Shown one piece after another: positions 15,036 through 21,821 of a stretch of 24,312 nt of DNA. Position numbers and translations under genes: made by a program. The DNA is from a virus: positions 1 through 24,312 of IMG/VR virus record IMGVR_UViG_3300042381_000461; one strand, written 5' to 3'. The notes beneath the pieces are model-generated. The model saw only the letters and a list, made by a program, of their open reading frames with translations, made no database searches and was not told where the DNA came from. The number at the start of each line of letters is the position of its first letter. Positions within the stretch are counted from its first letter, which is position 1.

Positions 15036-16562
15036 TTACAGGAATTCTATTCCCGCTCCTGTGTTGTTTTCGGTGCTTTCGTTCTGCGCTGTCACCATCC
15101 ATCGACCTACGGCCATAACTCCAGCTATAATTCCATCTATCTTGTCACGAGATTTCTTTTTCGACAACTTGTAGTTATTGTTGTCATCAAGGCTGCAAGC
15201 AATGTTCCCAAGATTCCACCTTAAAACAGGGTTTCCAGCATGCGCCACCTGCTTAGTCAGGATGAATTCCTCTAGTTTTTTGGTGGGTGGTGATAGGTTC
15301 GCTGGTGTTTGGCCGAACTTCACCATCTCGAAATGATCTGATAATTCATGAACGATCTGATCAGCATGCCATGGATCAAAAGCGATTTCCAAAATCTTAT
15401 ACTTCTCCCCCAGTTCCATGATCTGCTGCTTGATCTTTCTGTAGTCGATCCGGTTTCCTTCGGTCTCGTTGATGAATCCCTGTTTCACCCATGGTCCAAT
15501 CCTTTGACGATTCAATTTCTCCCGCAGTTTGTTTGCTTCACTCGGTGCCCAGAAGATCGGCAGCATGAAGTGTGGTTCATCCTCATAGGTACTTGGAAAA
15601 AATAAAGTGAGCGCAGTAAGATCCATCGTGGCTGAAAGATCCAGTCCAGCATAACATTCCCTACCAATCAGATCGGGCATAGGCACCTGACATTCATCCC
15701 ACTTCAAAGGACTGATCCACCTGACATCAGTTTCCACCCACTGGTTCAGATGATCTCTGCGAAAGCTCGCTTCCTTGGCTGGGTTGTCCTTACATTCCTG
15801 CACCTGTTGAAAAAAATATTCGGGCTTCACGGTGATCCCATAGCCTGGGTTAGCCTTGCGCCATGTTTCCTCTTGGGTCCAGTCATCATCGAGATCCGCA
15901 GCATAGATCTTTGCGTAAAAAGCTTTGTTTTTAATCGTGCCATCCATCCACCTCTGAGCGTAGGTATGCATCTCATGACAGAATGATGTTCTATCAGACC
16001 CTGCTGTGGTGATCATTACCACTAAAGGCTGCCGTCTGGATAGCGTTGAGGTCAGCAAAGTATCATAAAGATCGCGCGATTTCTGAGTGTGCAATTCATC
16101 GATGATGATTCCATGGGCATTTGCCCCATGCGCTGTGTAGGCATCGGCACTGATGGACTTGTAAATGCTTTTCGTTTGAGGATAAATGATCGTCTGCTTA
16201 TAGGGTTCCAGCTTATTCTTGAGTGCTGGGCATCCCTCCACCATGTTTTTGGCACTGTCAAAACAGATGTGGGCTTGCTCTCTGGAAGCTGCTGCGGAAT
16301 ATATCTCTGCACCAGGCTCGCCTTCGATCAGTAGCCAAAGTGCAATGGCACTTGCCAAAGTTGTTTTGCCAGATTTTCTGGGCACTTCCAAATAAACTTG
16401 CCTGATAACTCGGTTACCATGCTTGTCCACATTCCCGAATACTTCTCTTAAGATTTCTTTCTGCCATCCCTGCAGCTTAAATCCCTTCCCTGCCCACTCC
16501 CCTTTATGATGCCGTAATGCTCTTTCGATAAAGGGAATTATCATGGGATCGGGTTTACTCAT
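15036..16562 (-). CDS. terL: Terminase large subunit
   Basis: A 508-residue DNA packaging motor ATPase and nuclease. The Walker A loop is PRKSGKTT at residues 61-68, Walker B is GIIIDE at about 151-156 followed by LHTQ, and the coupling segment ITTAGS follows at about 184-189. The nuclease domain has GLDLS at about 306-310 with the first metal-binding Asp, an FDPWHAD motif near 395, and DKIDGIIAGVMAVGRW near 475 with the final Asp. It belongs to the Terminase_1 (YmfN/HK97 gp2) type. I chose the ATG at 16562, with AAGGAGG three bases upstream; an ATG at 16577 with a weaker GGAG would add five residues. It overlaps the small subunit stop by eight bases. Confidence 0.95.
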   Translation of the reverse strand: MSKPDPMIIPFIERALRHHKGEWAGKGFKLQGWQKEILREVFGNVDKHGNRVIRQVYLEVPRKSGKTTLASAIALWLLIEGEPGAEIYSAAASREQAHICFDSAKNMVEGCPALKNKLEPYKQTIIYPQTKSIYKSISADAYTAHGANAHGIIIDELHTQKSRDLYDTLLTSTLSRRQPLVVMITTAGSDRTSFCHEMHTYAQRWMDGTIKNKAFYAKIYAADLDDDWTQEETWRKANPGYGITVKPEYFFQQVQECKDNPAKEASFRRDHLNQWVETDVRWISPLKWDECQVPMPDLIGRECYAGLDLSATMDLTALTLFFPSTYEDEPHFMLPIFWAPSEANKLREKLNRQRIGPWVKQGFINETEGNRIDYRKIKQQIMELGEKYKILEIAFDPWHADQIVHELSDHFEMVKFGQTPANLSPPTKKLEEFILTKQVAHAGNPVLRWNLGNIACSLDDNNNYKLSKKKSRDKIDGIIAGVMAVGRWMVTAQNESTENNTGAGIEFL

Positions 16563-17037
16563 CAGCCTCCTTGTCATCTACTCCACAGATTTCACTCAGC
16601 CAGTTTTTTTCCTGCACCTGTGGATCTGCCACTAACTTAACTCTGGCCAGTGGTGATAAGCCCAGGCATTTTCCCATGGCTAGCATGCGTGATGAAAGTG
16701 CGGTGAACTGATCCACTGCTGGATGACTTTTCACACTGCCACCTGCAGTCTCGATGAAACCTTCTGTCTCATTTATTTTGTGCTGGCATCTCACCACCTG
16801 AGAATACAAGGCGCAGTAGTTAGCAATCAGATCTGAATCCACTGGTGATAAAATTGCCATCGGCTTTAATCCATTCATCAACTCGAGCCATTTCTTTTTT
16901 CCAACTTTATCTAACCAGTCGGGCATCACTGGGTCAGTAACTTTCCATTCAACAGGGTTTGGATTAATTGTGCCTGGTCTCGGATCAGCTTTTTGAGATA
17001 TCAAGACTCTTTTAATTGGCTTCTTCCCTCGCTTCAT
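16555..17037 (-). CDS. terS: Terminase small subunit, P27-like
   Basis: A 160-residue DNA recognition subunit of the packaging terminase. It has a basic N terminus, PDWLDKVGKKKWLELMNGL at about residues 39-57, the VDSDLIANYCALYSQ helix at 66-80, SHPAV and RMLAMGKCLGLSPLARVKL near the C terminus, a pattern typical of the Terminase_4/P27 family. AAAGGA lies five bases before the ATG. The gap before the gene carries tandem repeats and a GC-rich dyad, a likely binding and cutting region. The stop overlaps the large subunit start, the normal coupling. Confidence 0.9.
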   Translation of the reverse strand: MKRGKKPIKRVLISQKADPRPGTINPNPVEWKVTDPVMPDWLDKVGKKKWLELMNGLKPMAILSPVDSDLIANYCALYSQVVRCQHKINETEGFIETAGGSVKSHPAVDQFTALSSRMLAMGKCLGLSPLARVKLVADPQVQEKNWLSEICGVDDKEADE

Positions 17038-17046
17038 ACATATCCT

Positions 17047-17079
17047 TTCAAAATCGGTTAAAAAATCGGTTCAAAATCG
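17047..17079 (-). repeat. Three tandem CGATTTT repeats before terS
   Basis: On the minus strand the units CGATTTTGAAC, CGATTTTTTAAC and CGATTTTGAA follow each other head to tail with a period of 11-12 bases, close to one helical turn. They end at the ribosome site of terS. Such phased short repeats are typical of protein binding sites; terminase small subunit binding (cosB-like) is inferred from position. Confidence 0.6.
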
Positions 17080-17112
17080 TGCGACTTTACGAGAGGGTAC
17101 TTCTGTACACCT

Positions 17113-17134
17113 GTCGGAATTCTCGACCCCCCCC
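17113..17134. other. Candidate cos cleavage region
   Basis: GTCG-GAATTC-T-CGAC (17113-17127) is a near-perfect dyad with one extra base, joined directly to eight C residues (17127-17134). It lies between the HNH nuclease and terS genes. In HK97 the cos site lies between the HNH gene (gp74) and the small terminase gene. The dyad and C-tract are seen; a cos function is inferred and no cohesive end can be read from sequence alone. Confidence 0.35.
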
Positions 17135-17161
17135 TACCCTGTCAATCTGTCATGTTGATTT

Positions 17162-17473
17162 TCAGGGCTTTTTCTTCCTAACTATCTTTTTTTCCCATGT
17201 TTCATGCCATGTCTTGCTGTTGTGGCATGATGCGCACATAGGCTGAAGGTTCAGTCGGTCATTGGTGCCACCATCCTTGAGGGGCTTGATATGATCGACC
17301 ACAGAGGCAGGTGATAGGCACTTAACGCACACAGGATCTTCCCTCAGTACTGCCAATCGGATCTTAGACCATGTGTGGTCATACCCTCGGTGTCTGCGGT
17401 CAGGTCTGGATGGGTGCTGCTTCTTTTTCTTCCCATTCCCTTCTGGGTTGTGAGGTTTAGGATCCCATGGCAT
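17162..17473 (-). CDS. HNH endonuclease, packaging-associated type
   Basis: A 103-residue HNH protein with all zinc and catalytic positions: C49-x2-C52, D60-H61 in VVDHIKPL, N75 in NLQPMC, and C80-x2-C83-H84. The family member HK97 gp74 stimulates terminase cleavage at cos, and such genes usually lie next to terminase genes, as here. I chose the ATG at 17473, which forms a TAATG overlap with the rusA stop and has AGGAG seven bases upstream; an upstream start at 17500 lies within rusA and is less likely. The N-terminal 30 residues are Lys/Arg/Pro-rich, and the C terminus is basic (KKIVRKKKP), both likely to bind DNA. Confidence 0.93.
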   Translation of the reverse strand: MPWDPKPHNPEGNGKKKKQHPSRPDRRHRGYDHTWSKIRLAVLREDPVCVKCLSPASVVDHIKPLKDGGTNDRLNLQPMCASCHNSKTWHETWEKKIVRKKKP

Positions 17474-17835
17474 TATGCTGCTCCTATGGTCAGGTGGCAT
17501 TCTGCTGGTCTACCATCCCCAGGCTGATAGGTAACTACTAGGCGGGTGATGTGTTGACAGTTATCCTCTTTGATTAAATGGATGTGCTGCAACAGATCAA
17601 GCACTGGCTTCCAGATGTTGTCCAAATCTCTATCCTTGCGCCAGCCCTGACCACCAATGATCAGCATGGTGACCGCATAGGGTGGGCTGATTGGCTTGCC
17701 CTGCTTGGTTGCCAATGCCATGAGTTCAGCAGCGTGGTGCCAGTCGATGTATTTCTTGGACCTATACACCTGACCTCGCCTAGTAGCTCGGAATATGTGG
17801 TTAGCCGATGGTGGAATGGGTAGCTGCAATTTCAT
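17473..17835 (-). CDS. rusA: RusA-family Holliday junction resolvase
   Basis: A 120-residue endonuclease that would cut four-way junctions and so debranch replicated phage DNA before packaging. Length equals E. coli RusA. The family's key residues fall at the same numbers: D70 and D72 in KDRDLDN, K76, and D91 in IKEDN. The N terminus LPIPPSANHIF is also typical. The ATG at 17835 overlaps the stop of the previous gene as ATGA and is preceded by GGATGGGG; a longer reading to 17904 only adds residues overlapping that gene. It forms a coupled pair with the HNH gene downstream. Confidence 0.95.
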   Translation of the reverse strand: MKLQLPIPPSANHIFRATRRGQVYRSKKYIDWHHAAELMALATKQGKPISPPYAVTMLIIGGQGWRKDRDLDNIWKPVLDLLQHIHLIKEDNCQHITRLVVTYQPGDGRPAECHLTIGAA

Positions 17836-18449
17836 ACCCCATCCTGTGCATGAGGTGAGCAATCTGCAAATTGTAGTTGTTGATCTCCTGCTAACTCTGG
17901 CCACTTCAGCACATCAATAGGGGTTAGCTGTTCGGCTGATACTAGGTAGTTGAGGTAATGGAATTCAACGATAGATCCATGCACTCTGGCACTACTACCC
18001 CTGATGCAGCCCAGCACCTTCACCTCGAGCAGTTCAGGCTTCTTGGGTTCATCCACTGCAGCGATTGCTAAGATGTAAATGGTTTCTGGCTTGATTAGCT
18101 TTGCTTGAATCAGAAGGTTTGGAACTTTGCCACCGATCATGTCTGCGCATTTAATGTCCAGCCCTGGAAGATCATTGCCACCATCTCCCCTGTGTGATTT
18201 CTGTTGCAGTCCTTGCGCTATCCAAAACCTATGCAGATCACCATAGAGGATCCGATGGATGGCAGCTTCACCTGCCAGCCCAATGAACTGCATGTAGTGC
18301 TGTTCCTCATCGGGTGTGAGGTTGTAGGATGCGAGCTTGGGAGTCTTGGTGTTAGGCCATCGATGTGATCTGAACCACTCAGCCTTAGCACTGCCTGCCA
18401 TCCAAAGCAGGGCAGTATCATTGTGATTAAATTGAACGGTGCTAAGCAA
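17832..18449 (-). CDS. Putative PD-(D/E)XK superfamily nuclease
   Basis: A 205-residue protein with a motif arrangement seen in PD-(D/E)XK nucleases: helix GLAGEAAIHRIL with E61, then GDGGND at 88-93, then LDIK at 97-100, giving a D-x(n)-D-x-K core, and LLIQAKLI at 112-119 with a further polar residue. The next strand ETIYILAIA is hydrophobic as expected. No exact family is recognised. The start is TTG at 18449, supported by AAAAGGA seven bases upstream. It is coupled to rusA by ATGA. It could be an exonuclease that loads the annealing protein, a resolvase accessory, or a restriction-like nuclease; this is inference. Confidence 0.65.
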   Translation of the reverse strand: MLSTVQFNHNDTALLWMAGSAKAEWFRSHRWPNTKTPKLASYNLTPDEEQHYMQFIGLAGEAAIHRILYGDLHRFWIAQGLQQKSHRGDGGNDLPGLDIKCADMIGGKVPNLLIQAKLIKPETIYILAIAAVDEPKKPELLEVKVLGCIRGSSARVHGSIVEFHYLNYLVSAEQLTPIDVLKWPELAGDQQLQFADCSPHAQDGV

Positions 18450-18493
18450 GATGGATTCCTTTTCCTGTTGCGGGATCCATCCCTAAGCAGAGT

Positions 18494-19168
18494 CTAACCA
18501 TAAGTCCGAACAGATGCATCAACAATCATTTTGGGTGGTGGTTCTGCAACTTGATTTTCTTTAAATCGTTTGGTGATGCGGTCAAGAATATCGTCTAGGG
18601 GTTTGTTCCCATTGGGGTTTAGTTCGTTAATGGTTTTAGCCAGGTTGCGTTCGGATTCCTCACATGCTGACATCTGTCGCATCCAGTCTGGATTCTTTAG
18701 CTCATAGATTTCCAAGGTCATGACAGACTTTTTGCCTTCACCCGATGCACTAGTTTTAAATGGCAGGGAGTTGATGCAGATGCAGCTCACCCAGCATTTA
18801 GATTTACTTGACCAGATACCATTTTTCACATGGGCTAAGAATGGCACCAGAACCAAACCAGTGCCCCTGCACATCGAGCAATCAGCCACCTCATGTTTGG
18901 CAGTCCTTCGGTAATTCTCCCTGCGGATCCGCAAAGCCTTTTCCAGTTCATGGATGGTTTCTTCTCGCTTAAAGATTTTGACCCCTGTTAAATCCTTGGA
19001 AGCTGCCAAGAGTTCTTCAGGTCCATAACCCTCACTTGCAAAATAGACTGACCATGCTAACAACATTTTTAATTCCCTTTCGCCATCCCAGCCGTAAAAA
19101 GTGGAGTGAAACTGAATCCAATCGGGCCAATCGAAATAAGGTGCATTTGCATCGATAGTGATATTCAT
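18494..19168 (-). CDS. Unknown replication-region protein with zinc-finger-like CxxCxGTG
   Basis: A 224-residue protein of unknown family. Residues 1-85 are helical with several Trp (FDWPDWIQFHSTFYGWDGE). At about 97-103 there is CSMCRGTG, the half-motif of DnaJ-type zinc fingers, and about 25 residues later CWVSCIC, so four or five Cys could bind one zinc ion. The C-terminal third is charged and helical. It follows the winged-helix initiator by an ATGA overlap, the position of a helicase loader (as lambda O then P), but I see no Walker motif. A loader or initiator partner is a guess from place. A 44-base gap follows the stop. Confidence 0.6.
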   Translation of the reverse strand: MNITIDANAPYFDWPDWIQFHSTFYGWDGERELKMLLAWSVYFASEGYGPEELLAASKDLTGVKIFKREETIHELEKALRIRRENYRRTAKHEVADCSMCRGTGLVLVPFLAHVKNGIWSSKSKCWVSCICINSLPFKTSASGEGKKSVMTLEIYELKNPDWMRQMSACEESERNLAKTINELNPNGNKPLDDILDRITKRFKENQVAEPPPKMIVDASVRTYG

Positions 19169-19953
19169 GGTTGAATCCTCTGTGGCATTTGGAATCCCCT
19201 GGGCATTGCTGATAAGGCTTCTTGAAGACTGGGCTTAGGTTTGCCATTGGTTTGGAATGGCTTGGATGGTTTGTCTGTTTGGTTTGCCATCCATCTGGAT
19301 AGGAATGCTGGCATTCCCTTTGCCGTCTTTCTCTTAGCTGGGGTTGTCTCTGCCCAAAGCTTTGCCTTCTTAATCCAATCCAAAATAGGGGCATCTGGAT
19401 ATGCTTCTAGGATTTGATTAAAAAGCTTTTGAGTTAGTGACCATGTTTTGGGTTTTCCTACACATGGAAAGATCATTTCAGGTTGGTAAAGTTCAGGGGT
19501 GGTTGGCTCAGAGATGGGAACCAGCTCAGAGCAGGTGTCTGCCTCTCCTCTACTCTCTCTCTCCTCTGTCTCTTCTCTCCTCTTCTCTTCTCTCTCTCTA
19601 GGCACTGTTTTGCACACATCTGCTTGCATGTTGCTAGCATCTGCTTGCATGTTGCTAGCATCGACTTCAACAATTTTGAATAAACCTTTATCCAGTAATG
19701 ACTTAACACCTTTAAGGCACTCGGCATCAGATACCCTCAGGACCACTGCAATATCTTCAATGCTGTAGGGTATGTGTCCATCTGTATAGGTACTGGCTAA
19801 AATCCACAACATTGGGCAAAGTGATCTCCCAAAGACATCTAGGCGTAAGAATGCAGGGTCCATCAGGCACCCTCTGTGCAGTTTTATCCAGGGTGGATTC
19901 CTGTTCTTATAGTGTTGAAAGTTGGACCAGTTTTTAGGTACTAGGAATTGCAT
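19165..19953 (-). CDS. Replication initiator-like protein with N-terminal winged helix
   Basis: A 262-residue protein whose first 97 residues match the N-terminal winged-helix pattern common in phage replication initiators: NPPWIKLHRGCLMDPAFLRL, then LWILASTYTDGHIPYSIEDI and VLRVSDAECLKGVKSLLDKG. Then come two copies of ASNMQAD (99-112), an extremely Arg/Glu-rich linker (about 119-138), and a C-terminal part with WSLTQKLFNQILEAYPDAPI and a helical end that could contact a helicase or loader. The gene contains 21-base repeats beside a homopurine tract, reminiscent of lambda, whose origin lies inside gene O. The start overlaps the upstream stop by TAATG. Function inferred from domain and order. 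Confidence 0.72.
   Translation of the reverse strand: MQFLVPKNWSNFQHYKNRNPPWIKLHRGCLMDPAFLRLDVFGRSLCPMLWILASTYTDGHIPYSIEDIAVVLRVSDAECLKGVKSLLDKGLFKIVEVDASNMQADASNMQADVCKTVPREREEKRREETEERESRGEADTCSELVPISEPTTPELYQPEMIFPCVGKPKTWSLTQKLFNQILEAYPDAPILDWIKKAKLWAETTPAKRKTAKGMPAFLSRWMANQTDKPSKPFQTNGKPKPSLQEALSAMPRGFQMPQRIQP
19542..19599 (-). repeat. Homopurine tract inside the replication gene
   Basis: On the plus strand 19542-19599 is pyrimidine except A at 19552 and G at 19568; 19569-19599 is an uninterrupted 31-base run of C and T. The minus (coding) strand is GA-only and encodes the Arg/Glu linker. Such tracts can form triplex or easily melted DNA. It is 18 bases from the 21-base repeats. Confidence 0.85.
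19617..19658. repeat. Two perfect 21-base tandem repeats (iteron candidates)
   Basis: Two exact copies of a 21-base unit (19617-19637 and 19638-19658), followed by a four-base start of a third. Each unit junction creates the palindrome TGCTAGCA (19632-19639 and 19653-19660). In the protein they give ASNMQAD twice. The perfect identity, including silent positions, suggests a DNA function or recent duplication. Confidence 0.85.
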
Positions 19954-20540
19954 TACTGACCCTCTTCTTTTGAGATATTATGAACCCTTTTATGACAACC
20001 ATTGCAAACACCAACCAGTTCCCAAAGAAACTCATTATAAATATGTGCATAGGTAAGGTGGTGGACATGCTCGGCTGGTTTACTTCTGCATCCTTCACAC
20101 ATGTAATTGCAACGGGCTAAGACTTTTAATCTCAATGCAAACCACTCAGAGCTATTCAAATAAGATTGATATTTTTCTTTTTGATCATTCTGGGATTTTA
20201 GAAAGGCATCCCTTCTTAATGAGTCGTATCTATCAATTGCTTTTTTATTTAACTTATCTCTTAAATTCCAAATAGGTTTTAAGAAACTATGGCTTAAGGT
20301 GATATCAAAATCTTCAAGAAGATCTATGCAAACATTTCTAGGTAAGTTGATTCTCTTTATGGTTTCAACTGTTTCCCCACAGCGCAAGCATTGCATTCTG
20401 AAACTTAAAGCTTTGTTGCTCGCAGTAAATTTTCTCAGCCTTTTTGATTGATGATCACAGTGTTCTAATTTCTTGCAAAAGTCATAGTTTTTCTGCTGTT
20501 CATCGGTCAGGTAGTTTGTCTTAGTAACTTCACATTCCAT
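19953..20540 (-). CDS. HNH endonuclease with N-terminal Cys/His region
   Basis: A 195-residue protein with a C-terminal HNH nuclease: C148-x2-C151 (CEGC), H160-H161 in VHHLTY, C179-x2-C182-H183 and H187. Before it, YLNSSEWFALRLKVLARCN is the typical lead-in helix. The N-terminal half holds C51-x2-C54 (CLRC) plus C28/H30, possibly a second zinc site for DNA recognition. It may be a free-standing mobile HNH gene or a replication-linked nuclease. It has weak ribosome-site support (AAAGAG nine bases upstream) and is AT-rich compared with its neighbours, which could mean separate origin. The stop is a TAATG overlap with the replication gene. Confidence 0.85.
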   Translation of the reverse strand: MECEVTKTNYLTDEQQKNYDFCKKLEHCDHQSKRLRKFTASNKALSFRMQCLRCGETVETIKRINLPRNVCIDLLEDFDITLSHSFLKPIWNLRDKLNKKAIDRYDSLRRDAFLKSQNDQKEKYQSYLNSSEWFALRLKVLARCNYMCEGCRSKPAEHVHHLTYAHIYNEFLWELVGVCNGCHKRVHNISKEEGQ

Positions 20541-20560
20541 TTATGACACTCTTTAGTTAT

Positions 20561-20582
20561 GGGTGGGGTAATTCCCCCACCC
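20561..20582 (-). other. GC-rich hairpin in the 119-base gap before the HNH gene
   Basis: GGGTGGGG (20561-20568) pairs perfectly with CCCCACCC (20575-20582), with a six-base loop. No T-run follows on either strand, so a simple intrinsic terminator is unlikely. The rest of the gap (20583-20659) could form a small stem CCTCA/TGAGG (20620-20624 with 20638-20642) enclosed by CACTG/CAGTG. The hairpin lies about 20 bases before the HNH ATG and could affect its expression. Confidence 0.6.
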
Positions 20583-20659
20583 TGTGATAAAAACCCACTG
20601 CAAAGTTTAACCAGCCTTGCCTCACTCCCAGGTAGGATGAGGTGACCCAGTGCAATGGA

Positions 20660-20956
20660 TTACTCCTTTAGACTGTTTGCGATTGCTAAGTAAGCTGCTG
20701 CATCTTCTAGACTGTCCTGATGATGCCCTTTAGAAAGTCGCGCGATTTTTAACAGTGCCATCATGATGGCAACATCGTAGGGAGTGGTTTTGCAGTCGGT
20801 GTAGGTCTGCCAGTGCAATGCGATTTTAGACAGGCTAATTGCTGGGGGTTCATACTCGCTGGCCCTTTCCCTTATCAGGTCATAGCAGCGTTCAAAGAAT
20901 GCGCTGATGTTTTCATGTTCATCATGCTGCAAATGTGGGATGGATTGTTTGGTCAT
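20660..20956 (-). CDS. DUF6378-like phage protein
   Basis: A 98-residue protein with the pattern of a phage family of unknown function (DUF6378 type): ISAFFERCYDLIRERASEY, IALHWQTYTDCKTTPYDVAIMMALLKIARLSKGHHQDSLEDAAAYLAIA. The conserved Asp/Glu/His positions on helices recall all-alpha NTP-pyrophosphatase-like proteins, but that is only a resemblance. I chose the ATG at 20956, one base after the upstream TAA; a GTG at 20965 would add three residues and overlap the upstream gene. No metabolic partner gene is nearby. Confidence 0.75.
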   Translation of the reverse strand: MTKQSIPHLQHDEHENISAFFERCYDLIRERASEYEPPAISLSKIALHWQTYTDCKTTPYDVAIMMALLKIARLSKGHHQDSLEDAAAYLAIANSLKE

Positions 20957-20957
20957 G

Positions 20958-21809
20958 TTAACCACCGATCACTTTCTTAGCCCACTCTCTAGCAGCAAGC
21001 ACAACTTCATCAGGTGCATCTACAATGTTTTTAATATTTCTTCTATTTGGGTTATAAAGGTCTAAGGCTTTGCTAAGAACAAAATGTGCATTCCAAGAAC
21101 CTATAGTCCTGTTTTTAATCAATCTCATAAAATGAAAAGCTCTTGGCGAAAGTTCCCTAAGTGCTTCCACCGAACGATCAGCCCTGATCAGATCTTTCAT
21201 AAGATTAATGGTGTAATCTGGGTCGCCATAATGATCACAGCAAAATGCAGCAGCAAATCTTGAATATCCAGAAGTAACTATTTTAACCGTAGTGCCATTG
21301 TTCATAGTCGCTATTAATTCTTCTAGCGTAATATTTTGGCGAGTAAGATAAATCCTAGCGTTATTTATTTGGGTATGGTTTAAGACCTTATAACCACCTA
21401 CATGTTTAATAAGACCTGCAAGGAATGAATTGAAATGTTTTGACACACCATGGATATCACAATTATTTCTAAAAGCCCCTTGGTCCATATATTTAAAACT
21501 ATCTTTTGGCATATTCCTTGCCACCATTGCCATGATGGTTACACCTGATTGCACCACTGCCATCAAGCGATGCTGACCATTTAAAAGATTATTCTCTATA
21601 TCAAAACTGATACACTGATCTGTTACTGCCCATTCACCTGCCGTCATAAATCTAGCGTATTTTTTAACTATATCAGCCCTTGCCCTTCTGTTACCTGCGT
21701 TGAACAAAGCAAGCCAAGAGGCTGCAATATCTGGGGTAATCTCCACAATAGATGTGGTGACTTTCGGTGTAGCTGTCGGTTGGGTTCTAGTCTTCATTAA
21801 ACTCGTCAT
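20958..21809 (-). CDS. ParB/Srx-like (NGQHRL motif) phage protein
   Basis: A 283-residue protein with the ParB-like core seen in many phages: ITPDIAASWLALFNAGNRR, YARFMTAGEW, ISFDIENNLLNGQHRLMAVVQSG with NGQHRL at 77-82, then MVARNMPKDSFKYMDQGAFR. The G-Q-H-R segment corresponds to the nucleotide-binding/catalytic loop of the ParB/sulfiredoxin fold. No ParA ATPase and no parS-like repeats are visible next to it, so plasmid-type partition is not supported; CTP/ATP-dependent DNA binding or nuclease activity is possible. Residues 110-283 are helical and unassigned. AAGGAG lies five bases before the ATG. Confidence 0.78.
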   Translation of the reverse strand: MTSLMKTRTQPTATPKVTTSIVEITPDIAASWLALFNAGNRRARADIVKKYARFMTAGEWAVTDQCISFDIENNLLNGQHRLMAVVQSGVTIMAMVARNMPKDSFKYMDQGAFRNNCDIHGVSKHFNSFLAGLIKHVGGYKVLNHTQINNARIYLTRQNITLEELIATMNNGTTVKIVTSGYSRFAAAFCCDHYGDPDYTINLMKDLIRADRSVEALRELSPRAFHFMRLIKNRTIGSWNAHFVLSKALDLYNPNRRNIKNIVDAPDEVVLAAREWAKKVIGG

Positions 21810-21821
21810 GGTAGCTCCTTC

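Noticed and set aside
17118-17145. Promoter with TTGACA at 17145-17140 before terS
   Set aside because: The hexamer 17 bases downstream is GAATTC, a poor match to TATAAT, and the spacer is a G-tract.
19032-19394. Minus-strand 120-residue open frame overlapping the replication gene end
   Set aside because: It is an out-of-frame reading through two well-supported coupled genes and shows only low-complexity composition.
19617-19658. CRISPR array suggested by two direct repeats
   Set aside because: The repeats are adjacent with no spacer, are in frame inside a coding gene, and there are only two.
20561-20582. Intrinsic terminator between DUF6378-like and HNH genes
   Set aside because: The stem is strong, but no T-run follows on the minus or plus strand.
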